64,000 bases of DNA from Quillaja saponaria (Eukaryota; Streptophyta; Magnoliopsida; Fabales; Quillajaceae), in contig CM055611.1 in NCBI GenBank assembly GCA_029379385.1, positions 23,030,092-23,094,091 on the forward strand. Reading direction: 5' to 3'. The translations under genes and the position numbers were made by a program. Below, one piece after another: positions 35,799-48,800 of this stretch. Position 1 is the first letter of the stretch, and every line of letters starts with the position of its first letter. The notes under the pieces were generated by a model. It was not told the DNA's origin, did not search any database, and saw nothing but the letters and a program-made list of their open reading frames with translations.

Positions 35799-37908
35799 TC
35801 ACTCTATTTGAACACTATCATCAGGGTAAACCTGAAAACACAGAATTTATTACAGACAGTCAAGTTTTAATGTTTAATCCTAAAAAAAAAAAAAAAAGAC
35901 TTTCAGATATATAATGGTGCCTCAGAATAAAGAGAAACAATGGAAATCTTACCTGACCATGTCTGTCTTCAGTAAAGCTAACAGTTCTGACCTTCAACTC
36001 CCCCCTTCTGGTTGTGAACTCATCTAATATCTCAGCATCACACATATTTGGAGCAACTAACTCTGTTCCAACTCGAGCCTGGCTCCATATCCTGATGGCA
36101 AAGTCAAAGTGCATATATTTGAGTTGCTGATTGAGGGAAAATGGTGAGAAATTAAATATTACAAACATACTCTGAAAGAAAGGCCAAGAGAATGTTTTGC
36201 AGCACCTTTGATTTCCTCATATCCGGTTGCATCAAGTTTCCTTAAATGATGAGGCTGAAACAACTTTGGGAGGATATATTGTCTTATACTAAGCAGAAGG
36301 AAGAATGGTAAGGGGAACAAGATTCCTGCTATAGGAATCCAGGTCACTCCAAAACAAAGCATGAAATACACGAATTGGAAAAGTGTAAAGAAGGCTATAT
36401 ATTTGAATGGTACTGTCTCAACAAAGGAAGCATGATCCCCATCCAAGACCCTGCCAAGAAAAATTCACAAATGATTTATAAGTTACATAAAGCTCAATTA
36501 GATTGTCCTTCTAGTTCTAGAGAAGAATAGCTTACTTGTATAGCCGACTGGTTGTTACTAAGACAAGTAGCATTCTTTCCCAGAATTGGCTTCCAGGAAG
36601 ACTGTCTATGGCCATGTAAGCAAAGTATCCCCAAAGAACTGATGTTGGTATCTTCTTTATAAGTTGCATTGCAAATACTGAAGCTGCAACAAGGAATGAC
36701 TGTAAAAGATTGCTCACACGCTGCTCGTTCACTCTGACTGGCAGATATGCATCAATATGCTTATCAGGATCAAAAGCATTCTTCGTGTCATCCCTTTCAT
36801 TTTCAACTCTCATGACTGACTCCTTCAAGTCTTCTAGCTCTTTGACTACAGTAGAAGTCTGTAACAGAATCACATTTGATATGAAAAGATGACAGGTTAC
36901 TTGTGATTTGTGAATATTCTCAATAATATGTGTTATGTCAGTAAATTATCGGAAAGAGAACTTTAAAGTACACCGACTTGACAAACAAAGGAAGTGTGGC
37001 CCGGTGAAAGGAGTGAAAGAAGATTTCAAGTTGATTTTGGGTGAAGATATATTTTAAGGCATCTTGTGTTGACAAGAGGACTTACAACTGGATTGCTGTC
37101 CATTTCTATGAAGACAGCTTGCATCTTGATATAGAGTTCAGAATGGCTAGCTTTCTGCTTTATACTTTCCTTGGCAGTTTCTACCATCTTCTTCCGAATC
37201 AACTGGCAATTAAATGATCAAGAATTAATTCAATATATAGATGATACTTGATATAGCCAAACTACTTAAAATACTATATCAATTTCATCTAACATTTTCT
37301 CCACTGACCTGTCTCTTGAGAATGGCAAGGCTCTTAGTGTGCATAGGTGACTGAGGCAGGACGCCATTAGAAGGGGGTAGGCCAACCAATTCACAAAGCA
37401 AAGTCTGAATATTCTAACATGTCAACCTAAGTTTTGATGAATTATGCCATGAAATTTATAATGAACCAAGAAAACTATATAGAATAGACAGAATACCATG
37501 AATCCGAGCAGCAGTATGTCATAATGATAAGCTGTAGGTTTCTTGAGATTGAATTCCTTCTGTTGCGCCATCTGGGAAGCAACACTACGATCAAAAAAAT
37601 AAAGCCCTGTGATCATCACAGCCAGAATAAAGGCAGCAAAAATGTATGCAGGAGGGACCTTTACCATATCCTGCAGCAAGAATCTTTCATTATTTTGCAA
37701 AGACAGGGAGAGAGCAAGAAGTAGCATAATGAATGAAGTACCAAAGGGGTGTATGATTGTATACAATATAGATTACCTGGATTGTTGTCCAATGGTGTAA
37801 AGATGAAGATTCCCAAGCAAGAGGGCCAAAGAGCCTTCTGGGAACACCGGATGGAACTTTAATTGGCACACTGAAAGATAAGACGTGTTTTAGTATGCTG
37901 TTGTGCAT
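35799..37908 (-). CDS. Boron transporter (BOR4-like class), N-terminal part missing
   Basis: Exons on the minus strand: 37908 or 37870-37777, 37670-37497, 37404-37309, 37202-37086, 36858-36536, 36450-36171, 36078-35953 (acceptor at 36079; the better-looking one at 36092 breaks the frame) and 35831-35799. They encode about 413-426 residues. Markers: [126 protein letters not shown] and [23 protein letters not shown] proteins are plasma-membrane borate/anion exporters of about 680 residues. The first 250-300 residues, with the first half of the membrane core, are not found up to the next gene at 38851. An in-frame TAA precedes the 37908 ATG. It is probably a 5'-truncated gene or an assembly gap, so transport is doubtful. 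Confidence 0.82.
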
Positions 37909-38850
37909 GAAACAATTTAATTTACATCGATTCGCCTACTATGTTTCCGTTCCCATCACATGTACAGTATACTAGGTAACTATAATCACGTCCTAACCAA
38001 AGGAAAAACTCCACCCTTGTTTAAGGACCCGTGCCACGATCACCAATCTACCCACATATGACTCTTACTTTGTTATACTCTTAACACATTGATTTTTGGG
38101 AGTTTCTAAAAGTAATGGAATGGATTTGTTTAGATTTTATGGCCAAATGGTTAAACCGCTTTGAGCACAGAAGACATATTGACTGTAAACTACTTTTTTT
38201 TTTTTTTTTCCTTCTTCTAATATGGAAATTAGTATTACAAAAAAAAAAAAAAAAAAAAAAAAGGAAAATATGTAAAACACAAAAATATAAAGAGGAAAAG
38301 TTGAAATTAGCTTTCTATTGGGCTATAAGAACCTGAGCTGATTAGAACAACAGAGCCATTGGGGGCCTGTCATGATGAGCTCATTTAGTGTAAGCGCAAT
38401 GATTTACCTTGGAGGACGAAATTGGTAAAGAGTGCAAACCTGAAGGACACAAACAGTAATTAAGCAGAAAGAAAAACAAAGGAAAAAGGACCACCAATCA
38501 ACCAACAAATATTTAGGAACCTGTTATATAATTACTCAAAAGATCATCATCCTCTGACCTCTCATCGCAACTAGGTTTGGATTTGAAGCAAAAGAAAAAA
38601 TATAAAACCCTGCAGCTGGGTTTGCTCCTCGTCTAAAGCTCGAAGAATTTGTTTGGGAAAAAAAGTCTTTTTTTTCTTTTGAATACAGGTTTTGGAAAGT
38701 TTTTTTTTTTTTTTTTGTGTGTGTTGTTGAAGTGTAAATTTTCTGGATTGTTTCTTTGCAAATTGTGTTTCTCAATATCGGGACGAAGGAATTTTGTTAA
38801 ACTTTGATCCCTAGGGATTTTTGGGTTTGTTGAATTTTTTTTTGGAAGAA
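37909..38850. other. Divergent spacer between the boron transporter and the WD40 gene
   Basis: No boron transporter exons are seen here. A possible non-coding exon with good splice sites is 38441-38412 (minus). 38190-38265 has a T run and an A run of 15-27 bases. 38690-38716 is another T run. The WD40 leader is about 38620-38850. Confidence 0.45.
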
Positions 38851-41800
38851 ATGGAGAAGAAGAAAATGGCTGTACCTCTTGTTTGCCACGGGCATTCGCG
38901 GCCCGTTGTCGATTTATTCTACAGCCCGGTCACACCTGATGGGTTTTTCCTCATCAGTGCCAGCAAAGGTATAGTCTTATGGTGCAATATGTAACTTGAA
39001 ATTTTCTTGATCTTTTTCTTGAATTTTAGTTTTTTTCAGTAGTATTTACCATCTTTAAGCATAAAATCAACCCAATTTACCATTACTTTGAGATGGGCTT
39101 TAGTTATTTCATTTTATTTTTTTTCAGTTACTTTGACTTGTAATGCAATTGATGTTCGTTGCTGGAATACTGATTTTGAAATGAATTTGCAGTTTTGTAT
39201 TTGAAATTTTGTTAGCGAACTCATTGAGTTGGATTAAGGTATGTTTTTAAAAATAACATACTACTTCTCTTTCAAATTAAGATGCTAGCCCAATGTTGAG
39301 AAATGGAGAGACTGGAGATTGGATAGGGACATTTGAAGGACATAAGGGTGCAGGTCTGGAGTTGCTGCCTGGATACTAATGCTTTGCGTGCTGCCACTGG
39401 TTCGGCAGATTTTACTGCGTATGTGATTATGTCCTGGTTCACTTCAGTTAGCTTACTAGCACAGGAACGTTTTCTTTTGAAAATATGTTAGTATTACTCT
39501 TTTTCTGAAACATTTATTGGTCCTTCTATTGCCTTACATGTGTATATACCTGTAATAGGTGTGTCATTTGATTTGTGATGATTGTGACTGAGTTACTTCT
39601 TCGGTAAAAGTCTAATGAATATGCCTCTTGGACTTATAACTAAATTTGTTGTTTCACATTTTCTATGTAAATAAAACCAGGAATTCTGTTTGCAATTCTT
39701 ACTTCTTTGGGACTCAATTTCTTCCTTCACTAAAAGATTCCTAGTTGCTTTTCTTCTTATTTAAGTTAAAAAGTAGACTTCTTTCGTAATTCCCTTCAAC
39801 CCGAATTGATTCTCAAAATTCTCTCTTTCGTTTTCATTTTTCTGCTACTCTATTGTCACTTTGTTAGTCAAAGCTATGAAGATGTATAATGCCTATTTTG
39901 CCCTATCAATTCCAAGAAAAATCAACTTCACTTTTAACCATATTGGTGGACAAATTTCTTTTAAACTACTGTCATGCTAAGAATTGCATACTTTTCTCTC
40001 CCCTATAAAAGTATCATGTATCCAATATTTACTTAGTTACTCAAATATGGTGCTGTTTTATCTATACATTATTTAGTGGTTTTAGAGAGCAGTTACTCAA
40101 TGGCCCAAACACTTGAGATAGGTGTAGTGTATTGTCCTTACGTGAATTTGTGATCCATGATATTTTGTTTTTGAACAGTCATTTATATCTCAAACATTTA
40201 AAGGGAATTCTGTTCTGTGCAGGTCATGCATTTTATTTATTTCTTTTATTAGGCTTTATTTCCTTTTTAGGAAAACTTTGGATGCATTTATAATTCAAGG
40301 TTATGCTTTTCTCTGTTTCTAGCCACCAAAAATGTATCATGCTTGCTCGCACATGTGCACTTGCTCTGCTCACTTTCATGTTGTATCTACATTAATATCC
40401 ATTACTATGAAAATTGAAAATCCCAAAGAAAAATGATAGAAAGGTAGATGTATTTGAAGCAGTTGTGACTTTTGCCTTACATTTTGTATATATTTTATGG
40501 CAGTAAAATATGGGATGCATTGACTGGGATGCATTGCACTCATTCGAACACAAGCACATAGTTCGGGCTTGTGCCTTCTCAAAGGTAGTTCAAATTACTT
40601 TCTCTCATAGAATTTTTTTTTTTTTTTCTTGAATATTGTTGATTTAGTGCTACTGACCGACAGTTAGCATGACATTCTCATTGGAAAATTGGCATCTTGG
40701 TGAATAATTTTATCAATGATAAATAGTATCGTACCTTTTTTACTTATTTATTTATTTTCATTTGTACAGGATACACAATATTTACTCACTGGAGGTTTTG
40801 AGAAGATACTTCGTATTTATGATCTGAACCGTCCTGATGCACCACCGAGCGAAGTCGACTGTTCTCCCGGTTCAATTAGAACTGTCACATGGCTTCACAG
40901 TGACCAAACCATTTTAAGTTCTTGTACAGATATAGGTGGTGTCAGGTATGCTAGTTATCAAGTTTTAGTTGAAAACTAATAAATTTTCATTTGTACCGCG
41001 TTTTCTATCCTTGATTGGGGGAAATGAAATTGTTTGTATGATACAAAAGGAAGTAAATAATGGTGCTATTTATGATTGTTATTTATGATTAGCAAGTAAT
41101 CAAGCCCTTAAGTTGAAACTTTAAAATAAAAATAAAAATTGAAGATTAATTAGAACACTTCAGTTGTCAACTTTCAAATTCATGTTTGATTCTAATTACT
41201 GGACTTCATATCAAGGTACTCTAGGCAACCACTAGCTATTTAATTGGTAAAGTACTGTAAATTTGCTTGCAATTTCAGCTCAGTTGCAGCAGCATTTCCA
41301 ACCTGGGAAGAAGCATATATGTGCTTAAAAAGTTATCATTTATTCTTCTTAATTTTGTCTCTCATTCACCATCTTTCTGTTGATTAATGTCTAGGTTGTG
41401 GGATGTGAGAAGTGGCAAGACAATTAAGACTCTTGAGACTGATTCACCTGTAACCAGTGCTGAAGTGAGTCAGGACGAGCGCTATATAACTACGGCTGAT
41501 GGGTTGACTGTTAAGTTTTGGGATGCAAATCAGTAAGTTATGGTTCAGTTTGACTCTGATCCTTGTGGGCTTGTATAATTGCTTATTTGTGTGTTTGTAT
41601 TTATTCAGTTTTGGATTGGTGAAGACCTACACTATGGCTTGCAATGTAGAATCAGCTTCTCTGGAGCCAAAGCTTGGGAACAAGTTCATTGCTGGTGGGG
41701 AGGACATGTGGATTCACATGTTTGATTTTCATACAGGAGAAGAGATTGGTAGGTGTTCATGAACTGAGTTTTTTTGTTTGGTGGGTTGGAGGGGGTATGG

Positions 41801-42174
41801 AGGAGAGTAGCTGAGTAGAAAACCTTAAAAGCCTTTGCTGAAGATTATGATGTCCTGCTATTCTTTGAGGGAAATATTTTGAAACTACTTCAGCCCTTTT
41901 ATATCTCCTGTATCTAACCATAAAGGTGGTTTACATTGTTGTTGTAGGATGCAACAAGGGTCACCATGGTCCTGTCCACTGTGTCCGGTTCTCACCTGGA
42001 GGGGAATCCTATGCGTCTGGATCGGAAGATGGAACTATCAGAATATGGCACACAGGCACAGGGAACCATCACGATAGCGCAATAATTCCTGATAATGGTC
42101 CAAATGAGAAAGTGAAGGTTGAGGCTGATGAGGTTGCTCATAAAATTGAAGGCATCCATATTGGCAAAGAATAG
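38851..42174 (+). CDS. STRAP-like WD40 protein (serine-threonine kinase receptor-associated protein homologue)
   Basis: Seven exons: 38851-38968, 39282-39418, 40504-40584, 40770-40945, 41395-41532, 41609-41748 and 41948-42174. They give 338 residues if two single-base indels are allowed. Start: [20 protein letters not shown]. Markers: [108 protein letters not shown] and [19 protein letters not shown]. These are WD repeats forming one propeller, with family-specific links. In animals STRAP acts in TGF-beta signalling and the SMN complex; the plant role is less clear and may concern RNA or splicing assembly. As printed, exon 2 has an extra G (39353-39354) and exon 3 lacks one (about 40525), each causing an early stop. 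Confidence 0.92.
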
Positions 42175-42894
42175 AAATCTGGATGGGTTGATAATGTGAA
42201 TGATGGTTGACTTTGCTTTTAAAAGTGTAGAAACTTTAACATCTTTGCTCTTTCTTGATAGGCAAATCATAGACCATAGGCTTAGTTTTGGGTGCAAGCA
42301 TTTGTTGTTTCTCCCAAGTGTTCTAATGGATATAAAGTGGACATTTTCTGAAGTGCTGAAAAATCTTTAGCCCAATGTTGTTGCCTGTGTCTTCATGTTC
42401 TCTCAGAGCAAAATTGGAGCGCCCTACCCCCACCATTCTATATTTACCTGTCAATTATATATATATGTTTTTGTAATAATAAACTGCATGCCGAGTTGAC
42501 TTTTACTCATATTTATCAATGTAAATAAACATTGAAAGATTCTCGTACCATAAAAAAACATTGTAAGATTCTAAAATGGCGTAGGATCTGATAAAAATTG
42601 GTCGGGCCAAACGTGGTCCAACTTGAGGTTTTCCACCTAGTGTGGCTGGGTCTGAGGCAGCCGTAATTCTAGCACAGAACAAGGGTAATAACGTCAATTT
42701 ATTCATATTAAGAGTACAACACGACAATTTGGCTGGTCAAAGATCCTGAAGTCGCATCGAGTCGTTCTGGTTTGGGGTCGTCTTCTACATCTAACTCTTC
42801 TTATCCTCTGAACCCATTCTTTATCTTTTCGCTTGGATCTTTCCGAGAAAAACCAGAAGCGAGAGGAAGTAAACCCTTACCTGTTGGCGGAAAA
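42175..42894. other. WD40 gene 3' flank and H2A.Z promoter
   Basis: 42175 to about 42480 is the 3' UTR with a short TA repeat (about 42456). 42500-42894 is the probable promoter and leader of the H2A.Z gene in the same direction, with pyrimidine-rich sequence near 42780-42840. No further gene. Confidence 0.5.
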
Positions 42895-45009
42895 ATGTCG
42901 GGTAAAGGAGCTAAAGGTCTAATAATGGGGAAGTCTGCCTCAAACAACAAGGACAAAGACAAGAAAAAACCAGTCTCTCGTTCTTCTCGTGCTGGCCTAC
43001 AGGTGCTTTCTCTCTCTCTCTCTCTCCCTCTCTCTACATCGTATAATTACGTGTGGGAAAAAAAGTGAACAAAGTTATTATCTTGCAATTCCATATTTAA
43101 AATATTTATTTGATTAATATCTTTGATTGTTCAAATGTGCTTCAGAGATGTCGTTAATTTCTGGGTGCGCTTGATTATTAATGGGTTTTTATTTTTCCGT
43201 CTTGGGGTTATAAAAGATGGTACTAAATGATGAGTGGTTTTTGGAGATTACTGCTGCTATTAGTTTTTGAACACTGAGCTGAAATGATTTTGATAGAGTT
43301 CCAGAAGGTTTTGTTTGATATTGTTCATGGGATGGGGTTCTCTTAGGTTGCAGAGCGGAAAATATATCATTCCCTGAAAACAAGTTGACTGAAACGCTAA
43401 TGAAATTCCTTAAATTATATCAAGCATATAGAAAATTTTTAATCTTTTAGAAAATAAAAGCTGAGCATAAATAAATATCTTACAGGATCCTTACTTTAGA
43501 TCTTTTAATATATTTGATTTATTGTAACAAATACCTTTATCTTGTTCTGAATGATACCATAAAGCTTTATAGGTTAGTTGAGGTGATAATTTCAGTAACT
43601 TACAATTTCTGGAAATCAGAAAATAATGGCAATTAAGTTTTCAACTTAATTTAAAATTTTCTTTGTCCCCAATGTCTTCCCCAACTGAACAGATGTGAAT
43701 GCTCTGTCTAGAGTTACAGGAAAAGATGAATTGGTGAAGTGATGCCAATATATCTGTGCTTTGCGAGTGCTCTTTCCATGCCTGCTCAAAATTGTATAAT
43801 TCTATGTTAATGACCTGTACCGCCTCTTTTGTTTTTAAGTTTGTTTGTTTTTTCCCTGTTGACCAAGTTTATTACTACACATCATAACAGATAGTTCTCT
43901 GGCTTTGTATATCATTTGCACTGTCAGACCATGTTTGATGTTTTTGACATATTCCAATGCCTGCCTAAAAATTTCAAATTTCATCTATTAAACTAATTTT
44001 GCAAGCAAAAGACATTATCATGTAATGTAAGACAGATCCTATATTAAGCTTTAAAACGATAGGTCATCTATCCATTGATATGAGTATGGGTGGTTAGAGG
44101 AGGAGGGGTGGGGGTAGCAAACGATAGGTCATCCTATATTAACTAAATCTTGATTTATGTTCTCAGGAAAAGGAAGTGTCTAAGAACGGAAGATTGGTAT
44201 CGGGTTGTTTTTCATAAGCAGTTTACAAAGACTAGGAACATGTCCAATATTGTTATCGGATTAGAAATTTATAAGTACAAGCAGTGCAGACTTAGCAGCA
44301 TGAGCAGAAATCTTTAATCATGTATGCCCCTCAAGCATCCATTTCTTCCCCCCCAATCCTCTTGCAGTTGCCCTGCTTCCTCTTACTCGTGCAATGCACT
44401 TTCATGGCCGATTAAATTGTATGCTAGATGTGGAGAGAGGGGGAGGAGTATTTTACTGTCCACTGCAACCTGGTTTATACATTCATGCTGATCAAGTTTA
44501 AATAATTTCTAAAGAAGATTTTGAGTTCTACTATGTGGAAATTGTGCTATCCTTGATCCTTTCTTTTCTTAATTGTAGCAAATTAATCTGTACTTGAATG
44601 CCATCACTGCTGTGATTTACAGTTTGTTTTGTGTTCTTAACACTGACACTTGTACACATTTCCTGTCCCTTATTCAACAGTTTATTGATGTCATGTTACA
44701 AAATTCCTGCAGTTCCCAGTAGGGCGGGTTCACCGTCTACTGAAATTAAGGGTTGCTGCAAATGGAAGGGTTGGTGCAACAGCTGCGGTTTATACAGCAG
44801 CTATTTTGGAGTATTTGACTGCAGAAGTGCTGGAATTAGCTGGCAATGCCAGTAAGGATTTAAAGGTTAAACGTATTACACCTAGGCATTTGCAACTTGC
44901 CATTCGGGGTGATGAAGAACTTGATACTCTTATCAAGGGAACCATAGCAGGTGGTGGAGTTATTCCTCATATCCACAAGTCACTTATCAATAAATCGACC
45001 AAGGAATAA
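42895..45009 (+). CDS. Histone H2A.Z variant
   Basis: Two coding exons, 42895-43002 and 44713-45009, 134 residues, no frame break; the intron is 1.7 kb and starts in a CT repeat. The N-tail [20 protein letters not shown] is Lys-rich. The histone fold starts [20 protein letters not shown] and goes on with [20 protein letters not shown] and [20 protein letters not shown]. The H2A.Z C-terminal signature is present: [20 protein letters not shown] and [13 protein letters not shown]. It replaces H2A in nucleosomes near transcription start sites and is deposited by SWR1. Two substitutions against common plant forms (RVHRLLK, where RIHRQLK is usual) are the only oddity. Assignment is very sure. Confidence 0.96.
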
Positions 45010-45844
45010 TAAGTGGCATTAGTTTCTGCTTGTCTCTTGTGCCCCTCAACCTGACATATAATGTATGAAAGCTATGAGAGGTGAGGTGAAGGAGTCTGCT
45101 TTTCACTTTTTACCGCGATGGTATATTTTCTATTTTCTGAGGCGAACCGAGTGTTGGAAACATGAGTTAAAGAACTTTTCCTAACTAACTCTCTTAAATT
45201 TCAGTGTTTGCTTCCCTTGTTTTCACTGGAAAAAATTTACTTATAAATGAGCATATTTTCAGAATTTACTTGAAAATGGAATTAATGCTATTGTCTCTTG
45301 TTGACCATTCAGAGATATTGAGTAGCGTGTGCTATATAAACTCCACTCTCAATATGCCAAATGAATACTAGTACAATTTGTTCTGAACAAGTGTCCATCA
45401 ATTTCAGAAAAAACGGATTACAAGCCAAAAACAAATAGGATGAAAAGAGAGAGAGGAAGGACGCCCCTCATAAACAAAACCGATGCTTATTGTACAGTGT
45501 GATCATGAATATATAAATAATATTATATTCGACTTACTTTTGGTGCCCTACCAATAATCATAAATACATTGCCAACTGAAGACAAAGAAAAAGAATACAA
45601 GTGAAAAGCTCTAAAACCCCTAGAGAATTAGGGCTGCGAGGCCCAAACTAATCAAAAATTGCCCGAAGGAAGAGATAACATTAGTCTCTTCGTCTTGGGC
45701 TGAATAAACGAAGACAAAGGAAAGGAGACAGAGAGAAGAAAACCTAAGAAAGGGACAAAGGGGTAAAAAAAAAAAAAGAAGAGGCATTTAGCCTACAATA
45801 GATGACAACCCTACATGTGTAATAACCAAAAAAAAAAAAGTATC
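45010..45844. other. Convergent 3' flanks of H2A.Z and the hydrolase
   Basis: 3' UTRs of two convergent genes. A-rich tracts occur near 45765 and 45830. No gene seen. Confidence 0.5.
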
Positions 45845-48800
45845 CTATTGGTTTTGCAAGTCTGATATAGATGGAAGTCTACTAATGAAGGGTGATATAG
45901 CAGCAAGCAATGCCTTTGGACACTCCTCATGTGGAAGATGGCCACATCCAGATATTGCAACCAGTCTCTACATGTAGAATGATCACAGAAACATAAGGGC
46001 CAGTTGATTGATTTCCCACCCTACTCATGAAACAGATTTTGCATCTCTGCCCTAAATTGTACATACTATAGAATGAGTAAAGGTGAATAGAAGGATACTT
46101 ACAGAATTTACAAGTTTTGAAGCCATAGATTGAGAAGATTTGAGAGAGACAAGTGCATCTTCTGCACCCGCAATGACCAACACTGGAATGTCTTCAACAG
46201 CTTTTAACAATGATTCTGCATTTTGTACTGAAAGGATAATTTCAGATGACAGTTTACCAATCTCATGTAGTGCTTCATCCCATCCTTCCGCATATAGTGG
46301 GGCCTGTTACAGAATATCATGTAAACTGTGGTCACCAGCTGGACTTTCCTAATCACGGATGAAAAATAATAGATTTGTGAAACTGTGGGACGACTGAAGT
46401 TAATTTCCCGTGGTAAAAACTCAAAACTTAAGCTCTGAGAAGGCAGTTTTTCTTTTATTGGTGGACATGTCCGGAAGATTATATATTTACATGCCCAATT
46501 TCAGTAGAAAAAAAAAAAAAGGAAAGAAAAATGCCTAAAGTTGGCAGTATTCTGTTGAGTTTCCTTGGATGCTTGAAGGCATTAAACACAATTCCAGAAT
46601 AAGATGTTGGTAAAGAGAGCAATAACCTCAGTTAAGTCCTTTTCAGATGATAAAGTGACCACTTCACATTATAATAGCATTCAAATGTACCCTAGCTAGG
46701 AGGAGACTACATACCTTATAGAGGTTCAAAACTTCTGTTGTCAGCTTGGTAGCATCATACCATGCACGCCGATTCACCACTTGGGTGATTTCAGTTCTAA
46801 GTAGAGGACGAACTAAGTGCTTCTTTCCAAGTGAAGTATGCAGGAGAATCCTTGCAAAGGAAGGAACCACTTCTCTTGACAAGCTAACATTTAGCAATAC
46901 TACCCCTTTAATTGTAACCTGAATGATGTACAGAAAAAGGAAATCACATTGTGAAACTATCACAATATGTCATGGTGTGGATAATCTGCACCAAGTATGT
47001 AATTTGAAAAGAATAGAAAGATAAAGAGAATTTTGTTTTCTCTGTTCACTACAAACTTATAACCTTGGGAAGTTGATGGTTGACCCACATGGACAACTTC
47101 ATGTATGTGCATCTTTAGATAAAAGTCAGATGACCAAATAGCATGTAACATTTTCATGCATGGTATGTAACAATCACCCCATACTGACCTTGTGTTGCTT
47201 AACAGTAAAATACTTATTCCTTACCTAAAGACAAGCAACCTGCAATATATGCATGTATTTATAAGTATGCACATTATCAAATGTTCAGTAACAAAGAATT
47301 AAAAGCAACCAAGTTTTTATGATATTTTCAAAGTATCAGCTGCTACACATAATACCTATTGGCATTTAAAGGACCTAGATGTCCTTTTCTGTGTCTAATG
47401 CACATGATAAGATTTAAATCATGACATCTCTCTTCCCACAACTCCCTAAACTATAAACGCCTTGTGCTTTGGACTTTATCTTAATCTTATAGCTCCAATA
47501 CTACCATCCCTAGCCATAACAGTTGCACAAAATAACGTTCAAATGCAATACAAGCAGCTAGCAGATTGCATTGGACCAACATTAATGAGGTTCTACATTT
47601 ACAAATAAGTTTGATAATGATAATTTGGTTCTCTCTCGAATACAGACTTATAGCTCTGTCACTCTGCCTTATGACATGATAAAACTGATAAGTAAAAGTA
47701 AAACCACAGTCATTTCTCTCTGCTTGCTGAAAATTGTTTTATATAAGAAACATATATATAAAACATCATTTGATCATAAAGTTTTGAGGACCTATTGTTA
47801 TAGTATTGCTTTTAGTAACATGGTGATTTCTTTGGAATACTAGGTACTAACACTGAACGAATTTGCTGATGCTTGGACTCTCTGTGCAGCCTTCAAAGCA
47901 AGCAACCCCCCATCATCATGACCAACAAGCACCACTGAAGAAAAGCCCATCTCAGAACAGAAAGCCAGAAGAAGGTCAACCTGAAAATACCAAATCCATC
48001 AGATTATGCATTTAGATAAAAATTAAAGTGTAATAAATAAGCTACTTAATGATATTTACTGATAAATACAAGGAGGAAACTTCATTTATATGGTATGTCA
48101 TGTCTCCTTTTTGTTCAACTTTATTCTCCTCTGCTAGTCCTTTTTCCATTCCATAACACCAAATTGACATATGATTTCCTTACTCATAGAACCTTATAAA
48201 CGACTAACAAGAACAAGTGAACAACAACAAAAGAATAGGCAACAAAAGTTAGGAAATCCCGTCCTTGATCCTTGGATGAATTGTTTCTGGCCTTTACATT
48301 AAGAGTTTCTTTACTGACTGGGAGGAGGAACCAACTAATCTTAGGATGTGCAAAACAAGCATAGTAACAATTACCTGTGTTTCAAGCCTATAAGGATTAG
48401 GAAAATCTTTTTCCTCCCAATCCTCTCGACGGGGCCTTGAAGTCAATCCCCAACCAGGCCTATCAAAAGCAGCAACTGTGCAACCAATCTGTCGAGCCAG
48501 AGGCCCCATCACATGCCTCCATGAGAAGACTCCTCCACCAAATCCATGGACTAAAACAATACCAAACTGGCCAGTTCCCTCCAAGTCTTTGTCTAAAGAC
48601 AAAGGACTCAGTTTGCTTAATTCATTTTCTTCATCAACTTTATCCAGGCTTAAAACAGGAATTTCTTCAGAAAGAACCGGAGAAGTCACAAAGCCATCCA
48701 AAAGAGGAGCATATAAAGATGGCCGGTGGAATTGATTGCTATAGCTCCTGTGTAGTTGCTGCTGACTTTTTGAAGACATACTTAGCATATGTCTGTCAAA

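Noticed and set aside
38178..38265. Hairpin RNA from the T run and A run
   Set aside because: The pairing is only homopolymer T against A; there is no microRNA-like stem.
38412..38441. Missing upstream boron transporter exon
   Set aside because: It has good splice sites, but the translation (VCTLYQFRPPS or shifted) does not match the conserved transporter sequence expected there.
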